14,500 nucleotides of DNA from Porphyromonadaceae bacterium UBA3327 (GCA_002361155.1 DERZ01000024.1:1-14500); one strand, 5' to 3'. Shown: positions 6,989 through 14,500, counted from the stretch's first letter. The notes: a model not told the origin generated them from the sequence alone. Numbers and translations are program-made.

Positions 6989-7900
6989 ATGAAGGATACC
7001 CTGAACAAATATGTCTGGATCATCGACACCTTGAACAGGTACGGCCATCTGTCGCGCGCCGAAATCAACGACCTCTGGCTCAAAAGCGCCTGCTCCGACG
7101 GACGCCCCATCCCGGAGCGGACTTTCTTTCATTACCGGCGCGAGATAGAGGAGACGTTCCATGTCGATATCCTATGCGACAATTTCGGCCGCTACTATAT
7201 CGACGAATCCACCCGCAACATGAATCTGCAGATGACCAACTGGCTTCTGGAGTCTTTTGCTGTGAACAACGCCATTCAGGACCCTTCGATCCAGTCAGGG
7301 CGCGTGGTCGTGGAGGATGTGCCGTCGGCGCGCGAATTCCTCCCCACTGTGCTCCGGGCCATAGGGGAAAGCAGCAAAGTTAGGTTCACATACGCAGGCT
7401 TCTCCCGCTCGCGCCCGGAAGAGGGAATAGTGTTCCGTCCCTGGTTCGTGAAGCGGTACAAGCAGCGATGGTACATGGTCGGCATGAAAGAACGCAGCAA
7501 CGACGTACGCACCTACGCCCTCGACCGCGTGAAGGAGATGCAGATGCTTCCCGAACGCTTCGACATGCCTGACGTAAAACCCGACGACATATTCGAGAAC
7601 CTTATCGGCATCACCTCCTCCAGAGCCGATGTCAGGGATGTCAGGATACAGACCACCCCGACACAGGCAAAATATTTCAGGGCCCTCCCTTTCCACCATA
7701 CACAGCAGGAGACAATCGGCGACAATTATTCAATATTCGCCTACCGTCTGAAGCTGAACTATGAGCTTGTACACGAGCTGTTGGGCTATGGCGACTCCCT
7801 GAAGGTACTCGAGCCGAAGGAACTCCGGCTGATGGTTGCCGAGCAGGCACGATCCATGCTGAAATTCTATGAAGACCCTGAATCATTCCCCGGAGAATGA
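6989..7900 (+). CDS. WYL-domain transcriptional regulator
   Basis: The 303-residue protein has an N-terminal winged-helix-like region (about residues 1-75; ERTFFHYRREIEETFHVDI resembles the recognition segment), then a WYL domain at about 119-185 with the core VFRPWFVKRYKQRWYMVGM and RTYALDRV, and a C-terminal WCX-like region (about 215-295). WYL proteins are ligand- or nucleic-acid-sensing regulators, used in DNA-damage response, metabolism and sometimes phage defence. No defence genes are near, so a housekeeping or stress role is more likely here. The ATG at 6989 directly opens the conserved N-terminus. The gene stands alone between the rmlB terminator and obgE (113 bases downstream). Confidence 0.9.
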   Translation: MKDTLNKYVWIIDTLNRYGHLSRAEINDLWLKSACSDGRPIPERTFFHYRREIEETFHVDILCDNFGRYYIDESTRNMNLQMTNWLLESFAVNNAIQDPSIQSGRVVVEDVPSAREFLPTVLRAIGESSKVRFTYAGFSRSRPEEGIVFRPWFVKRYKQRWYMVGMKERSNDVRTYALDRVKEMQMLPERFDMPDVKPDDIFENLIGITSSRADVRDVRIQTTPTQAKYFRALPFHHTQQETIGDNYSIFAYRLKLNYELVHELLGYGDSLKVLEPKELRLMVAEQARSMLKFYEDPESFPGE

Positions 7901-8013
7901 ACACGGCGCCCGCAGACGCTCTCCACAACAATAGGCACCGCGCACACGTTAAAAAATAAATCCCCATTGCCGATTTGCGGCAAGAGGCTAAACAAAAAAT
8001 CAAGCAGCTGATT

Positions 8014-9186
8014 ATGGCCGACTCTAATTTCATAGACTACGTAAAGATACTTTGCCGCAGCGGCAAAGGGGGTGCGGGCAGCCGCCATTACCACCGCGCC
8101 AAGTATATACCCAAAGGCGGTCCCGACGGAGGCGACGGCGGCCGCGGAGGACATATCATCCTCAAAGGAAACCGTCACCTCTGGACACTGCTCCCACTCC
8201 GCTACCGGCGCCACATCTTCGCCACGAACGGCGAGAGCGGCGGCGCGGGACGCTCCCACGGCAAGGACGGACAGGACCAGATTGTGGAGGTGCCCGTAGG
8301 CACAGCCGTCTTCGACGCCGACTCCGGCGAATTCCTCTGCGAAGTGACGGAAGACGGCCAGACAATCAATCTGCTCCGAGGGGGCAAGGGAGGACTCGGC
8401 AACTGGCATTTCGCCACATCCACCAACCGCGCGCCCCGCTACGCGCAACCGGGACAGCCTGCCATCGAGAAGGCCGTGGTGCTCGAACTGAAGCTCCTCG
8501 GCGATGTCGGCCTCGTCGGTTTCCCGAACGCCGGAAAATCCACCCTGCTGTCGGCGGTGTCAGCCGCAAAGCCCAAGGTGGCGGACTATCCCTTCACCAC
8601 TATGGAGCCGAGCCTCGGCATCGTCGACTACCGCGGCGACCGATCCTTCGTCATGGCCGACATTCCCGGCATCATCGAAGGCGCCTCGGAGGGGAAGGGC
8701 CTCGGTCTCCGCTTCCTGAGGCACATCGAGCGGAACGCCGTACTGCTCTTCATGGTTCCGGCCGATTCCGACGATATCAGCAAGGACTATGAGGTGCTGC
8801 TCCGCGAACTGCGCGAGTTCAACCCCGAACTCGTCGACAAGAACCGTGTGCTGGCCGTATCCAAATCCGACATGCTCGACGACGAGCTTCGCGACGAAAT
8901 CGCCGCCACTCTTCCCGACGACATCCCGGTGGTCTTCATTTCGGCCGTCACCGGCCAGGGCATTCCCGAACTGAAGGATATCCTCTGGCGTGAAATAAAC
9001 TCCGAGGACAACAAGGCCCGCTTCTCCATCACGCACCGCCCTCTCGACGTGCGGCACCGCGTGGTGGAGGAAGACAATTTCATTTTCGGGCAGGAGGATG
9101 ATGACGACGAGGAGGATCTTTCCGACTACACCGACCAGGACTGGGAGGATGAATTCTGGGACGAGGAGAGCAGCGTCAACGATTGA
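8014..9186 (+). CDS. obgE: GTPase Obg (50S ribosome assembly, stress control)
   Basis: Obg binds GTP and acts in late 50S subunit assembly and stringent-type growth control in the cytoplasm. The 390-residue protein has the glycine-rich Obg fold (residues 3-160, with GGPDGGDGGRGG), then the G domain: P-loop GFPNAGKS (169-176), switch I around FTTMEPSLG, DIPG (216-219) and SKSD (283-286). The C-terminal region is a highly acidic tail: 18 of the last 30 residues are Asp or Glu. The ATG at 8014 gives MADSNFIDYVKI, the usual Bacteroidetes start; an upstream in-frame TTG at 7975 adds unrelated residues. A small TTGCCG/CGGCAA hairpin lies at 7967-7983 in the leader. The acyltransferase gene starts 16 bases after the stop, suggesting cotranscription. 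Confidence 0.97.
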   Translation: MADSNFIDYVKILCRSGKGGAGSRHYHRAKYIPKGGPDGGDGGRGGHIILKGNRHLWTLLPLRYRRHIFATNGESGGAGRSHGKDGQDQIVEVPVGTAVFDADSGEFLCEVTEDGQTINLLRGGKGGLGNWHFATSTNRAPRYAQPGQPAIEKAVVLELKLLGDVGLVGFPNAGKSTLLSAVSAAKPKVADYPFTTMEPSLGIVDYRGDRSFVMADIPGIIEGASEGKGLGLRFLRHIERNAVLLFMVPADSDDISKDYEVLLRELREFNPELVDKNRVLAVSKSDMLDDELRDEIAATLPDDIPVVFISAVTGQGIPELKDILWREINSEDNKARFSITHRPLDVRHRVVEEDNFIFGQEDDDDEEDLSDYTDQDWEDEFWDEESSVND

Positions 9187-9202
9187 CATACCGCAGCATG
9201 TT

Positions 9203-10045
9203 ATGGAACTGATACAGATAGATCTGCACAAGATACTCCGTTCCCGCATCAGGGGCTGGAAAGGGAAACTGATTCCGGGATTCCTGATTTCCGGTCTTGA
9301 ACGCCTCATACGTCAGGAAGAACTCAACCGGATTCTCCGCGAATGCTACCCGGCGGAGGGTTCGGCGTTCGCCCGCGAAGTCTACAACTGCCTCGGACTC
9401 ACCATTGAAGTCAGCGGAATCGAAAACATTCCGGCAGGGAAGCGGCTTCTCTTCGCCTCAAACCATCCCCTCGGGGGACTCGACGGAATAGGCCTGATCA
9501 AGGTGCTGGGCGACATCTATACCGACAGTCAGATCCGCTTCATGGTCAATGACATGCTGATGAACGTAGCCCCGCTGCGCAATGTGTTTCTCCCAATCAA
9601 CAAATATGGCTCTCAGGCGCGTTCAGCCGCCCGGGCCGTCAACGAGGCCTTCGCCGGAGAGATGCAGATGGTGGTGTTCCCTGCCGGGCTGGTGTCGCGA
9701 CTCCACGACAACGGCGAGATACATGATCTGCAGTGGCAGAAATCTTTTGTGGCGAAAGCCATCGAATATAAGCGCGACATAGTGCCGGTGAGATTCATCG
9801 GGCTGAACCGGCCACGGTTCTACAAGCTGGCCAGACTGCGCAAGAAACTCGGAATCAAAGTCAATCTCGAGCAGGCCACACTGCCCGCCGAATTATGCGC
9901 CGCACGCGACAGGCACTATAAGGTGATATTCGGCAAACCCATATCGTGGGAAAGCCTCGGCGCCTCGCAGAAACCGCTTGCCGAACTGGCCGCCGGAATC
10001 CGCTCGGAAGTCTACCGTCTCAATCCTGACTCGGCGGACCGCTAA
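9203..10045 (+). CDS. PlsC-family acyltransferase, GlsA-like
   Basis: The 280-residue protein belongs to the glycerol-phosphate/lyso-lipid acyltransferase family. It has the catalytic block FASNHPLGGLDG (His88, Asp94), the acceptor-side FPAGLVSR (159-166) and VPVRFIG (194-200). His and Asp are five residues apart rather than the four of classical HX4D enzymes. This NHPLGGLDG form is what I recall from Bacteroidetes enzymes such as GlsA, the O-acyltransferase of glycine-lipid synthesis, and from the OlsF acyltransferase half, rather than canonical PlsC. Inference: it acylates an amino-lipid or lysolipid at the inner membrane. The N-acyltransferase partner GlsB is not adjacent. The frame is open further upstream inside obgE, but the ATG at 9203, 16 bases after the obgE stop, gives the natural N-terminus MELIQIDLHKIL. 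Confidence 0.85.
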   Translation: MELIQIDLHKILRSRIRGWKGKLIPGFLISGLERLIRQEELNRILRECYPAEGSAFAREVYNCLGLTIEVSGIENIPAGKRLLFASNHPLGGLDGIGLIKVLGDIYTDSQIRFMVNDMLMNVAPLRNVFLPINKYGSQARSAARAVNEAFAGEMQMVVFPAGLVSRLHDNGEIHDLQWQKSFVAKAIEYKRDIVPVRFIGLNRPRFYKLARLRKKLGIKVNLEQATLPAELCAARDRHYKVIFGKPISWESLGASQKPLAELAAGIRSEVYRLNPDSADR

Positions 10046-10063
10046 AGAGGCGTACGGCCCTTG

Positions 10064-10858
10064 TCAGACCGCCACGACTCCCTTGATCGGGGGGTGCGGG
10101 TCATAGCCCTCGAGCCGGAAGTCGTCGTAACCGAAATCGAAAATATTCTTTATATCCGGATTCAATGCCATGTGCGGAAGGGATCTCGGCTCCCGGCCAA
10201 GCTGCTCATGTACCTGGTCAAGGTGATTCAGATAGATATGGGCATCGCCGAGAGTATGGATAAAGTCGCCGGGCTCCAGACCGCACACCTGTGCCATCAT
10301 CTGCGTAAGAAGCGCATAGCTCGCGATATTGAACGGCACGCCAAGAAAGCAGTCGCCGCTGCGCTGATAGAGCTGGCACGACAGTTTTCCCTCCGCCACG
10401 TAAAACTGGAAAAACGCATGGCACGGCGGAAGATTCATTCTGTCGAGATCAGCCACATTCCATGAACTCACGATTATGCGCCTGGAGTCCGGATTGTTCC
10501 TGATATCTTCTACGGCGCGCGTTATCTGGTCGATGGAGCCTCCGTCGTAATCTGGCCATGAACGCCACTGATAGCCGTAGATATGCCCGAGATCGCCGTC
10601 GGTATCCGCCCATTCGTTCCATATCCTGACACCTCGTTCCTGAAGCCAGCGGGCGTTGGTATCGCCCCGCAGAAACCACAGCAGCTCGTAGATGATGCTT
10701 TTCAGATGCACCTTTTTGGTGGTGACGAGAGGAAATCCGTCGGCGAGACTGAACCTCATCTGATAGCCGAACGTGGAGATTGTGCCGGTGCCGGTGCGGT
10801 CCTCCTTCCGCACGCCGGCGTCGAGAATGTGCCTGAGAAGGTCGAGATATTGTTTCAT
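10064..10858 (-). CDS. thyA: Thymidylate synthase
   Basis: ThyA methylates dUMP to dTMP using methylene-tetrahydrofolate. At 264 residues it matches the E. coli length, and the catalytic cysteine in [12 protein letters not shown] is Cys146, the same number as in E. coli. Other landmarks are RTGTGT near residue 21, the folate/dUMP-contacting [29 protein letters not shown] and HIYLNH. The dihydrofolate reductase gene that often accompanies thyA is not seen within the window. It is the last gene of the yidC operon, beginning 1 base after the stop of the Fe-S protein, and converges on the acyltransferase with 18 bases between stops and no obvious terminator. Confidence 0.98.
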   Translation of the reverse strand: MKQYLDLLRHILDAGVRKEDRTGTGTISTFGYQMRFSLADGFPLVTTKKVHLKSIIYELLWFLRGDTNARWLQERGVRIWNEWADTDGDLGHIYGYQWRSWPDYDGGSIDQITRAVEDIRNNPDSRRIIVSSWNVADLDRMNLPPCHAFFQFYVAEGKLSCQLYQRSGDCFLGVPFNIASYALLTQMMAQVCGLEPGDFIHTLGDAHIYLNHLDQVHEQLGREPRSLPHMALNPDIKNIFDFGYDDFRLEGYDPHPPIKGVVAV

Positions 10859-10859
10859 G

Positions 10860-11684
10860 TCAGGTTTTACTTGTGGTTTTCACGCGCCGCATCAGCGGAG
10901 TGGCCGGACGGTTGCGGTTCGGCTGGAACCTGATAGCTCCTTCGGGACAACGCGCCACACAGTCTAAACAGCGCACACAGCGCGAATTGTCGATGTGGCG
11001 GCTCACTGTCTTGATGCAGCTTGCGCGGCATTCCTCCTCACACTGTCCGCATGACGTGCATTTGTCGGGATTTATTTCGATATGATATATGGCGTATTCG
11101 GAGAGCATGCCGAACGCTGTACCGAGCGGACAGACGGACGTGCAGAATTCCCTGCCACGCATCGCCGCGAGTATGGCAAGGATAACGGCCATGAGTATTC
11201 CGACGGTCATTCCGGTGACAGCGCCGAGTCCCGCCGCCTTCCACTGCGACGCGGCAACTATGGGGCTGGCCGCGCCGACAATATCGGTCATCATGTTCCA
11301 GGGCTCGAGGACAAGCGTCACCGCCGTTAAGCCGGCCAGGGCGCAGAGTGCGTAGAGGAGCAGGATATGGTAGCGCACACGCCGGGCGGGTGTGTACGCC
11401 GACTTCCTGCGGAGCCGCGGGACAGCCTGCCGGAGACGTATGAATATGTCGGAGAAAGTTCCGGCCGGACATACTGTCGCGCAGTATATCCGGCCGAACA
11501 TGAGAGTGAGCAGGAGCCACACCACGGAGGCTCCGGCGGAAGCGCCGAGCGAACAAAGGAGCACCTGCGAGCCGCGCGCGATACGAGTGACCGGATACGC
11601 GGCCGGACCAAGCAGAATCGCCGCCACGGAGGAGGCGAGGAACAGCAGGGCCAGGATAATCCTTATGGTCCGCAGCTGCTTCAT
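10860..11684 (-). CDS. NapH/CcoG-like polyferredoxin membrane protein
   Basis: The 274-residue protein has about four membrane segments (near 7-27, 41-63, 105-126 and 152-175). Two CxxxCP motifs follow membrane segments: CATVCP (Cys68, Cys72) and CTSVCP (Cys181, Cys185). The C-terminus carries two [4Fe-4S] ferredoxin-type clusters, [11 protein letters not shown] (Cys209, 212, 215, 219) and [12 protein letters not shown] (Cys236, 239, 242, 246). This layout is that of the NapH/MauN/CcoG/YccM group, which passes electrons across or along the membrane. The partner and substrate cannot be named here. Its ATG overlaps the yidC stop (ATGA, 4 bases), so translation is probably coupled, and thyA follows after 1 base. 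Confidence 0.88.
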   Translation of the reverse strand: MKQLRTIRIILALLFLASSVAAILLGPAAYPVTRIARGSQVLLCSLGASAGASVVWLLLTLMFGRIYCATVCPAGTFSDIFIRLRQAVPRLRRKSAYTPARRVRYHILLLYALCALAGLTAVTLVLEPWNMMTDIVGAASPIVAASQWKAAGLGAVTGMTVGILMAVILAILAAMRGREFCTSVCPLGTAFGMLSEYAIYHIEINPDKCTSCGQCEEECRASCIKTVSRHIDNSRCVRCLDCVARCPEGAIRFQPNRNRPATPLMRRVKTTSKT

Positions 11685-13765
11685 CTGCGACCCTTCTGCT
11701 GCTCGCGGAGCATGGCCTGCTGCTGTTTCTGCATCTCTTCGAGACGCGCCATGAATCCCGACTTCTTGCGGGGTTTCTTCGCATTCTCGGCCATCTGCCT
11801 GCGGACCTTGTCCTCATTGATTATGAACCGGAAGGCGTAGGTCTGCATGATGGTGATCAGAAGAGAGAGGAAATAGTAATATGAAAGGCCTGCGGCATAA
11901 TTGTTGAAGAATACCATGAAGAAGACGGGCATCAGGTACATCATCCATTTCATGCCGGGCATAGTGTTGGCCTGATTCTGGGTGTTAAGCCATGTATAGA
12001 GGATGTTGGTGGCCGTCATCAGCAGACAGAAGAGCGAGATATGGTTGCCGAAATATTTAGTCACCAGAGGAATGTCGCCACTCCAGGAAATGATGGCGTC
12101 GGGAGCCGACAGGTCGTGGCACCATAGGAAACTCTGTCCCCTCAGCTCGATGCAGGAAGGGAAGAAGGAGAATATGGCGAAGAGTATCGGCATCTGCAGC
12201 AGCATCGGCAGACAGCCCGACATCGGGTTGACTCCGGCTTTCTGGTAGAGGGCCATTGTCTTCTGCTGGCGTGTCATGGCGTTCTCCGTGCCGGGATATT
12301 TGTCGTTGATGGCCTTGATGTCCGGACCGAGCACACGCATGAGAGCCTGGCTCTTGTAACTCTTGTAGGTGAGAGGGAAGAGCACGAGCTTGATGAAAAT
12401 GGTCAGCAGCAGGATGATGATTCCGTAGTTGGAGATGAATTTGCCGAGGAAATTGAACACCGGAATCACCACGCCGGTATTGATCCATCGGAATATGCTC
12501 CAGCCCAGCGGTATAAGCTTGGTGAGATGAAGATCTTCATCAGGATACAAAGTATCATCGAGATCCGAGAGCAGCGGATAGAGGTTGGGGCCGAGGAAAA
12601 TACTGAAATTCGCAGGATTCTCCGATGTCCAGTCATAGTCGTTGACCACTGCCTGTGCCTGCATGTTCTTCAGGTAGTCCGTGCCCTGGAGGGTGGTGGA
12701 ATGGAAGTCGGCCGTATTGAAAGGGCGGTCGGCGATCACCACCGAAGAGAAGAACTGGTTCTTGAAGCCGATCCACCTGATCTTGGCCTTGCGCTCCTCG
12801 GTGTCGTTGCCGGATTCGGAAAGATTCTCGACCGAGCCTCCGGCGTACTTGTAATAGAGCGCGGAATTACGCTCCTCGAACATCCGGCCCTGCTCCTGGC
12901 GGTGGAGATCCTGCTGCCATGTGAAGCCGAGATTGCGGTTATTGCTCTGTACGACGGGAGCCATATTCTTCTGCACCACGCGCATCCTCACCACATAACT
13001 CTCGCCCTTGGGAAGCGTGTATTCTATTCCCCAGAAAGCGTCGGGAGCCACATCAAGCGCCATCAGCACAGTGGAGTCGTTGAGCTGCCTCGGCGTGAAA
13101 TAGAGCTGGGAAGTCTCCACCGGCGAAGGAAGCGGAATCTGGAAATTGAAAGTGTTCTTGTCCCCTTCGAACAGCACCACCGGATTCTTCACCTTCTTGG
13201 TTTCGTCGGCACTGTACTCGGTGTCGTATTTCTTGAGTTGCGCCCTTGTGATGGAGCCGGACAGAGAGTTGAGCTGAAGGTCAAGCACATCGTTCTCGAG
13301 CCTTACGGTCTGCGGCGTCCCGGCCAGGAAGCGTGCGAACTTGCCGTACCGTCCGAGATTGACCGATGCCATTCTTACAGCTTCTATTGCCTTGCGCTGC
13401 TCCGAGACGCTCATTCTGGTGATGTCGCCGGCGGCCACCGCCGCCCAGTCAAGATCGCGGCCGTTCACCGTCACGGTACCGTAGACCGAATCTCCCCGCA
13501 GAGTGAGATTCATGCCGTCCTGGCTGAGTGTATACACACGCGAGCTGTCGGCGAGGATCCTGACGTGGCCGTTGTCTGAAATGTTCTTCACGAGCCATTC
13601 GCGTTCCGCCTGGGTCAACGAATCCACCGATGTGGCTACGGGAGTCTGTACCGCGGTGTCGGGGTCGGGAGCATTGTCGACCGGCTGCTCTTTCGGCGTG
13701 AGCCACATGAAGAGGGCAAACACCAGAATCATCAGCAACAGGCCGTTGAGAGTATTCTTGTCCAT
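11681..13765 (-). CDS. yidC: Membrane protein insertase YidC
   Basis: YidC inserts and folds inner-membrane proteins, alone or with SecYEG. The 694-residue protein has the Bacteroidetes start MDKNTLNGLLLMILVFALFMWL (first membrane segment), a large periplasmic domain to about residue 430, and the conserved 60KD_IMP insertase core at about 441-648. Landmarks are FIKLVLFPLTYKSY, VNPMSGCLPMLLQMPI, MMYLMPVFFMVFF and the last helix. At the position of the groove arginine of E. coli YidC (Arg366) there is Lys (about residue 459), which I believe is usual in Bacteroidetes. A basic 46-residue tail, rich in Lys, Arg and Gln, probably contacts the ribosome. It leads an operon with the Fe-S protein and thyA. 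Bases 13770-13774 read AAGGA on the minus strand, 4 bases before the ATG, a possible ribosome-binding site. Confidence 0.97.
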   Translation of the reverse strand: MDKNTLNGLLLMILVFALFMWLTPKEQPVDNAPDPDTAVQTPVATSVDSLTQAEREWLVKNISDNGHVRILADSSRVYTLSQDGMNLTLRGDSVYGTVTVNGRDLDWAAVAAGDITRMSVSEQRKAIEAVRMASVNLGRYGKFARFLAGTPQTVRLENDVLDLQLNSLSGSITRAQLKKYDTEYSADETKKVKNPVVLFEGDKNTFNFQIPLPSPVETSQLYFTPRQLNDSTVLMALDVAPDAFWGIEYTLPKGESYVVRMRVVQKNMAPVVQSNNRNLGFTWQQDLHRQEQGRMFEERNSALYYKYAGGSVENLSESGNDTEERKAKIRWIGFKNQFFSSVVIADRPFNTADFHSTTLQGTDYLKNMQAQAVVNDYDWTSENPANFSIFLGPNLYPLLSDLDDTLYPDEDLHLTKLIPLGWSIFRWINTGVVIPVFNFLGKFISNYGIIILLLTIFIKLVLFPLTYKSYKSQALMRVLGPDIKAINDKYPGTENAMTRQQKTMALYQKAGVNPMSGCLPMLLQMPILFAIFSFFPSCIELRGQSFLWCHDLSAPDAIISWSGDIPLVTKYFGNHISLFCLLMTATNILYTWLNTQNQANTMPGMKWMMYLMPVFFMVFFNNYAAGLSYYYFLSLLITIMQTYAFRFIINEDKVRRQMAENAKKPRKKSGFMARLEEMQKQQQAMLREQQKGRR

Positions 13766-13824
13766 TGATTCCTTGTAGGTTGTTTAGAGTCTGTGATTTA
13801 TTGTCATAATGGGTTGTCTGTGAG

Positions 13825-13881
13825 CCGGCAATCCTTTGTCTGCCGGAGGTCGCAGGTATCACCCTGCACTGCAGCCTCCGG
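13825..13881 (-). other. Structured yidC leader with two overlapping hairpins
   Basis: On the minus strand, between the mapped promoter and yidC, arms 13875-13881 and 13843-13849 (CCGGAGG/CCTCCGG) form a perfect seven-base stem that encloses a GCAGG/CCTGC stem (13863-13867 with 13852-13856). A second perfect stem, CCGGCA (13846-13841) with TGCCGG (13830-13825), closes a ten-base loop and reuses the CCGG bases of the first, so the two cannot fully form together. A T8 run (13886-13893 on the minus strand) precedes the first stem. The arrangement resembles a switching leader. I do not recognise it as a known riboswitch or Bacteroidales RNA motif. Confidence 0.4.
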
Positions 13882-13900
13882 TCACAAAAAAAATGCACTT

Positions 13901-13988
13901 TGTCTCCACTTTGAAAAATTTTCTTACGAAATGCAAAGTTAGTGAGAAATCCCAACATTCGCAACGAATTTTTTTCAAAATGGAGACA
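13901..13988. repeat. 23-base imperfect inverted repeat flanking the yidC promoter
   Basis: Arm 13901-13923 and the reverse complement of arm 13966-13988 agree at 20 of 23 positions, including an eight-base block TGTCTCCA and a nine-base block TTTGAAAAA. The 42 bases between the arms contain both promoter elements of the yidC operon. The arms could be an operator pair, a terminator stem for the upstream dehydrogenase transcript, or the ends of a very short invertible segment; the sequence alone does not decide. Confidence 0.7.
13934..13964 (-). promoter_or_regulatory. yidC operon promoter (-33 TTG, -7 TAACTTTG)
   Basis: On the minus strand TTG (13964-13962) is followed after exactly 20 bases by TAACTTTG (13941-13934), which fits the Bacteroidetes -33/-7 arrangement at both elements and in spacing. 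Transcription should start near 13929, giving a leader of about 165 bases before the yidC ATG. It is the best-formed promoter in the window. Confidence 0.78.
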
Positions 13989-14053
13989 ATCAATGTCATT
14001 TACACAGTGTCTGCACAGTACCCCTCCGCGGGTTATTCCCGAGGCTCCCGGAA

Positions 14054-14500
14054 TTATTTCCTCACAATCACCGAGCCGGAACCCTGATGGGTGGCGAGCA
14101 CAAGCACCTCGGCAATCTGCACATGGGCCGGCGCTTCGGCGGCGTAGAGGGCAACATCGGCTATGTCGTCGCCGGTGAGCGGCTTGATCCCTTTGTAGAC
14201 GTTGTCGGCTCTGTCGTTGTCGCCGTGGAAGCGGGTACGGCTGAAATTGGTCTCCACAAGTCCGGGCTTTATATTGGTGACTCTCAGCGCAGTGTCGGCC
14301 ACATCGATGCGGAGCCCGTCGGTGATTGTCTTCACCGCGGCTTTGGTGGCGCAGTAGACGTTGCCGCCGGCATAGGCGGCGTCGCCCGCCACGGAGCCGA
14401 TGTTGATGATTTGTCCGCAACCTCGCTTCACCATGCCCGGCACCACAAGACGTGTCATCGTGAGAAGTCCCTTCACATTGGTGTCGATCATCGTGTCCCA
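14054..14500 (-). CDS. YdfG-like short-chain dehydrogenase, partial (N-terminus outside window)
   Basis: Only the C-terminal 148 residues are in the window; the frame continues past 14500, and the first visible residues WDTMIDTNVKG are internal. It closely resembles E. coli YdfG, an NADP-dependent 3-hydroxy acid dehydrogenase acting on serine, threonine and similar substrates. Shared blocks are MIDTNxKG, GQIINIGSVAG with the catalytic Ser, YAGGNVYCATKA with the Tyr-xxx-Lys pair 13 and 17 residues after that Ser, and the VxNIKPGLVETNFSxxRFxGD segment. The Rossmann nucleotide-binding motif would be in the missing part. An internal ATG at 14489-14491 should not be taken as the start. A 288-base gap separates it from yidC. 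Confidence 0.93.
   Translation of the reverse strand, partial: WDTMIDTNVKGLLTMTRLVVPGMVKRGCGQIINIGSVAGDAAYAGGNVYCATKAAVKTITDGLRIDVADTALRVTNIKPGLVETNFSRTRFHGDNDRADNVYKGIKPLTGDDIADVALYAAEAPAHVQIAEVLVLATHQGSGSVIVRK

Noticed and set aside
7967..7983. Six-base-pair TTGCCG/CGGCAA hairpin before obgE
   Set aside because: Short, isolated and without a T-run; not enough to call a terminator or riboswitch.
4981..9789. Several plus-strand frames rich in Arg and Ser inside gmd, obgE and the acyltransferase gene
   Set aside because: They are frame-shifted shadows of strongly conserved coding sequences.
10041..10073. Possible shared terminator between the converging acyltransferase and thyA genes
   Set aside because: Only a five-base GGCGG/CCGCC pairing is found, and neither strand has a T-run after it.
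12527..13579. Plus-strand open frame of 350 codons opposite yidC
   Set aside because: Antisense to the well-conserved periplasmic domain of YidC; its translation has no domain, signal or start context.
13784..13807. Seven-codon reading frame (MTINHRL) on the minus strand in the yidC leader, ending 18 bases before the yidC ATG
   Set aside because: Too short to separate from chance, and no ribosome-binding site or stalling-type sequence is visible.
14003..14019. Direct repeat CACAGT-5-CACAGT with an 11-base period downstream of the dehydrogenase gene
   Set aside because: Six-base repeats are expected by chance, and the site is not near a start codon or promoter.
1..14500. CRISPR arrays, insertion sequences, integrase or attachment sites, tRNA and rRNA genes
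   Set aside because: None was found on either strand; there are no regularly spaced repeats, no transposase or recombinase motifs and no tRNA-like T-loop.

Overview
The window looks like a chromosomal core segment of a Bacteroidales bacterium, plausibly a GC-rich gut lineage such as Muribaculaceae (the family is an inference). The evidence is promoter boxes of the Bacteroidetes form TAnnTTTG, near absence of Shine-Dalgarno sequences, Bacteroidetes-type versions of YidC, RmlB and Obg, and many lipoproteins. There is no phage, insertion sequence, CRISPR array, tRNA or rRNA. I found no complete novel defence or mobile system. The most interesting material is in the yidC control region and in a cluster of FKBP-family genes.

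Left part (1-4380, all + strand): an AT-richer stretch without a recognisable gene (1-342) leads into a lipoprotein with an M15-peptidase-like zinc signature. A run of envelope and folding genes follows: a signal-less FKBP prolyl isomerase, an FKBP lipoprotein, a 74-residue lipoprotein, and a larger lipoprotein that resembles a full FkpA/Mip-type protein whose isomerase domain has lost its active-site residues. The run ends with rsmA, the 16S rRNA dimethyladenosine transferase.

Middle (4381-10045, + strand): two paralogous sugar-nucleotide dehydratases, gmd and rmlB (rfbB), each have a TAnnTTTG box upstream and are closed by a strong hairpin terminator. An AT-rich 310-base gap with repeated CTGAAA-type motifs precedes a WYL-domain regulator. 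Then come obgE, a ribosome-assembly GTPase with a very acidic tail, and a PlsC-family acyltransferase resembling the O-acyltransferase of Bacteroides glycine-lipid synthesis.

Right part (10064-14500, - strand): yidC, a polyferredoxin-type membrane Fe-S protein and thyA form a tightly packed operon (4-base overlap, then a 1-base gap). It converges on the acyltransferase with 18 bases between stops. yidC has a well-formed promoter with both -33 and -7 elements, inside a 23-base imperfect inverted repeat. A leader of about 165 bases follows, containing overlapping hairpins. The window ends inside a YdfG-like short-chain dehydrogenase.

Functionally the segment is mostly envelope biogenesis and translation housekeeping: protein insertion (YidC), folding in and outside the cytoplasm (FKBPs), ribosome maturation (RsmA, Obg), nucleotide sugars for surface glycans (Gmd, RmlB), lipid acylation and thymidylate synthesis.
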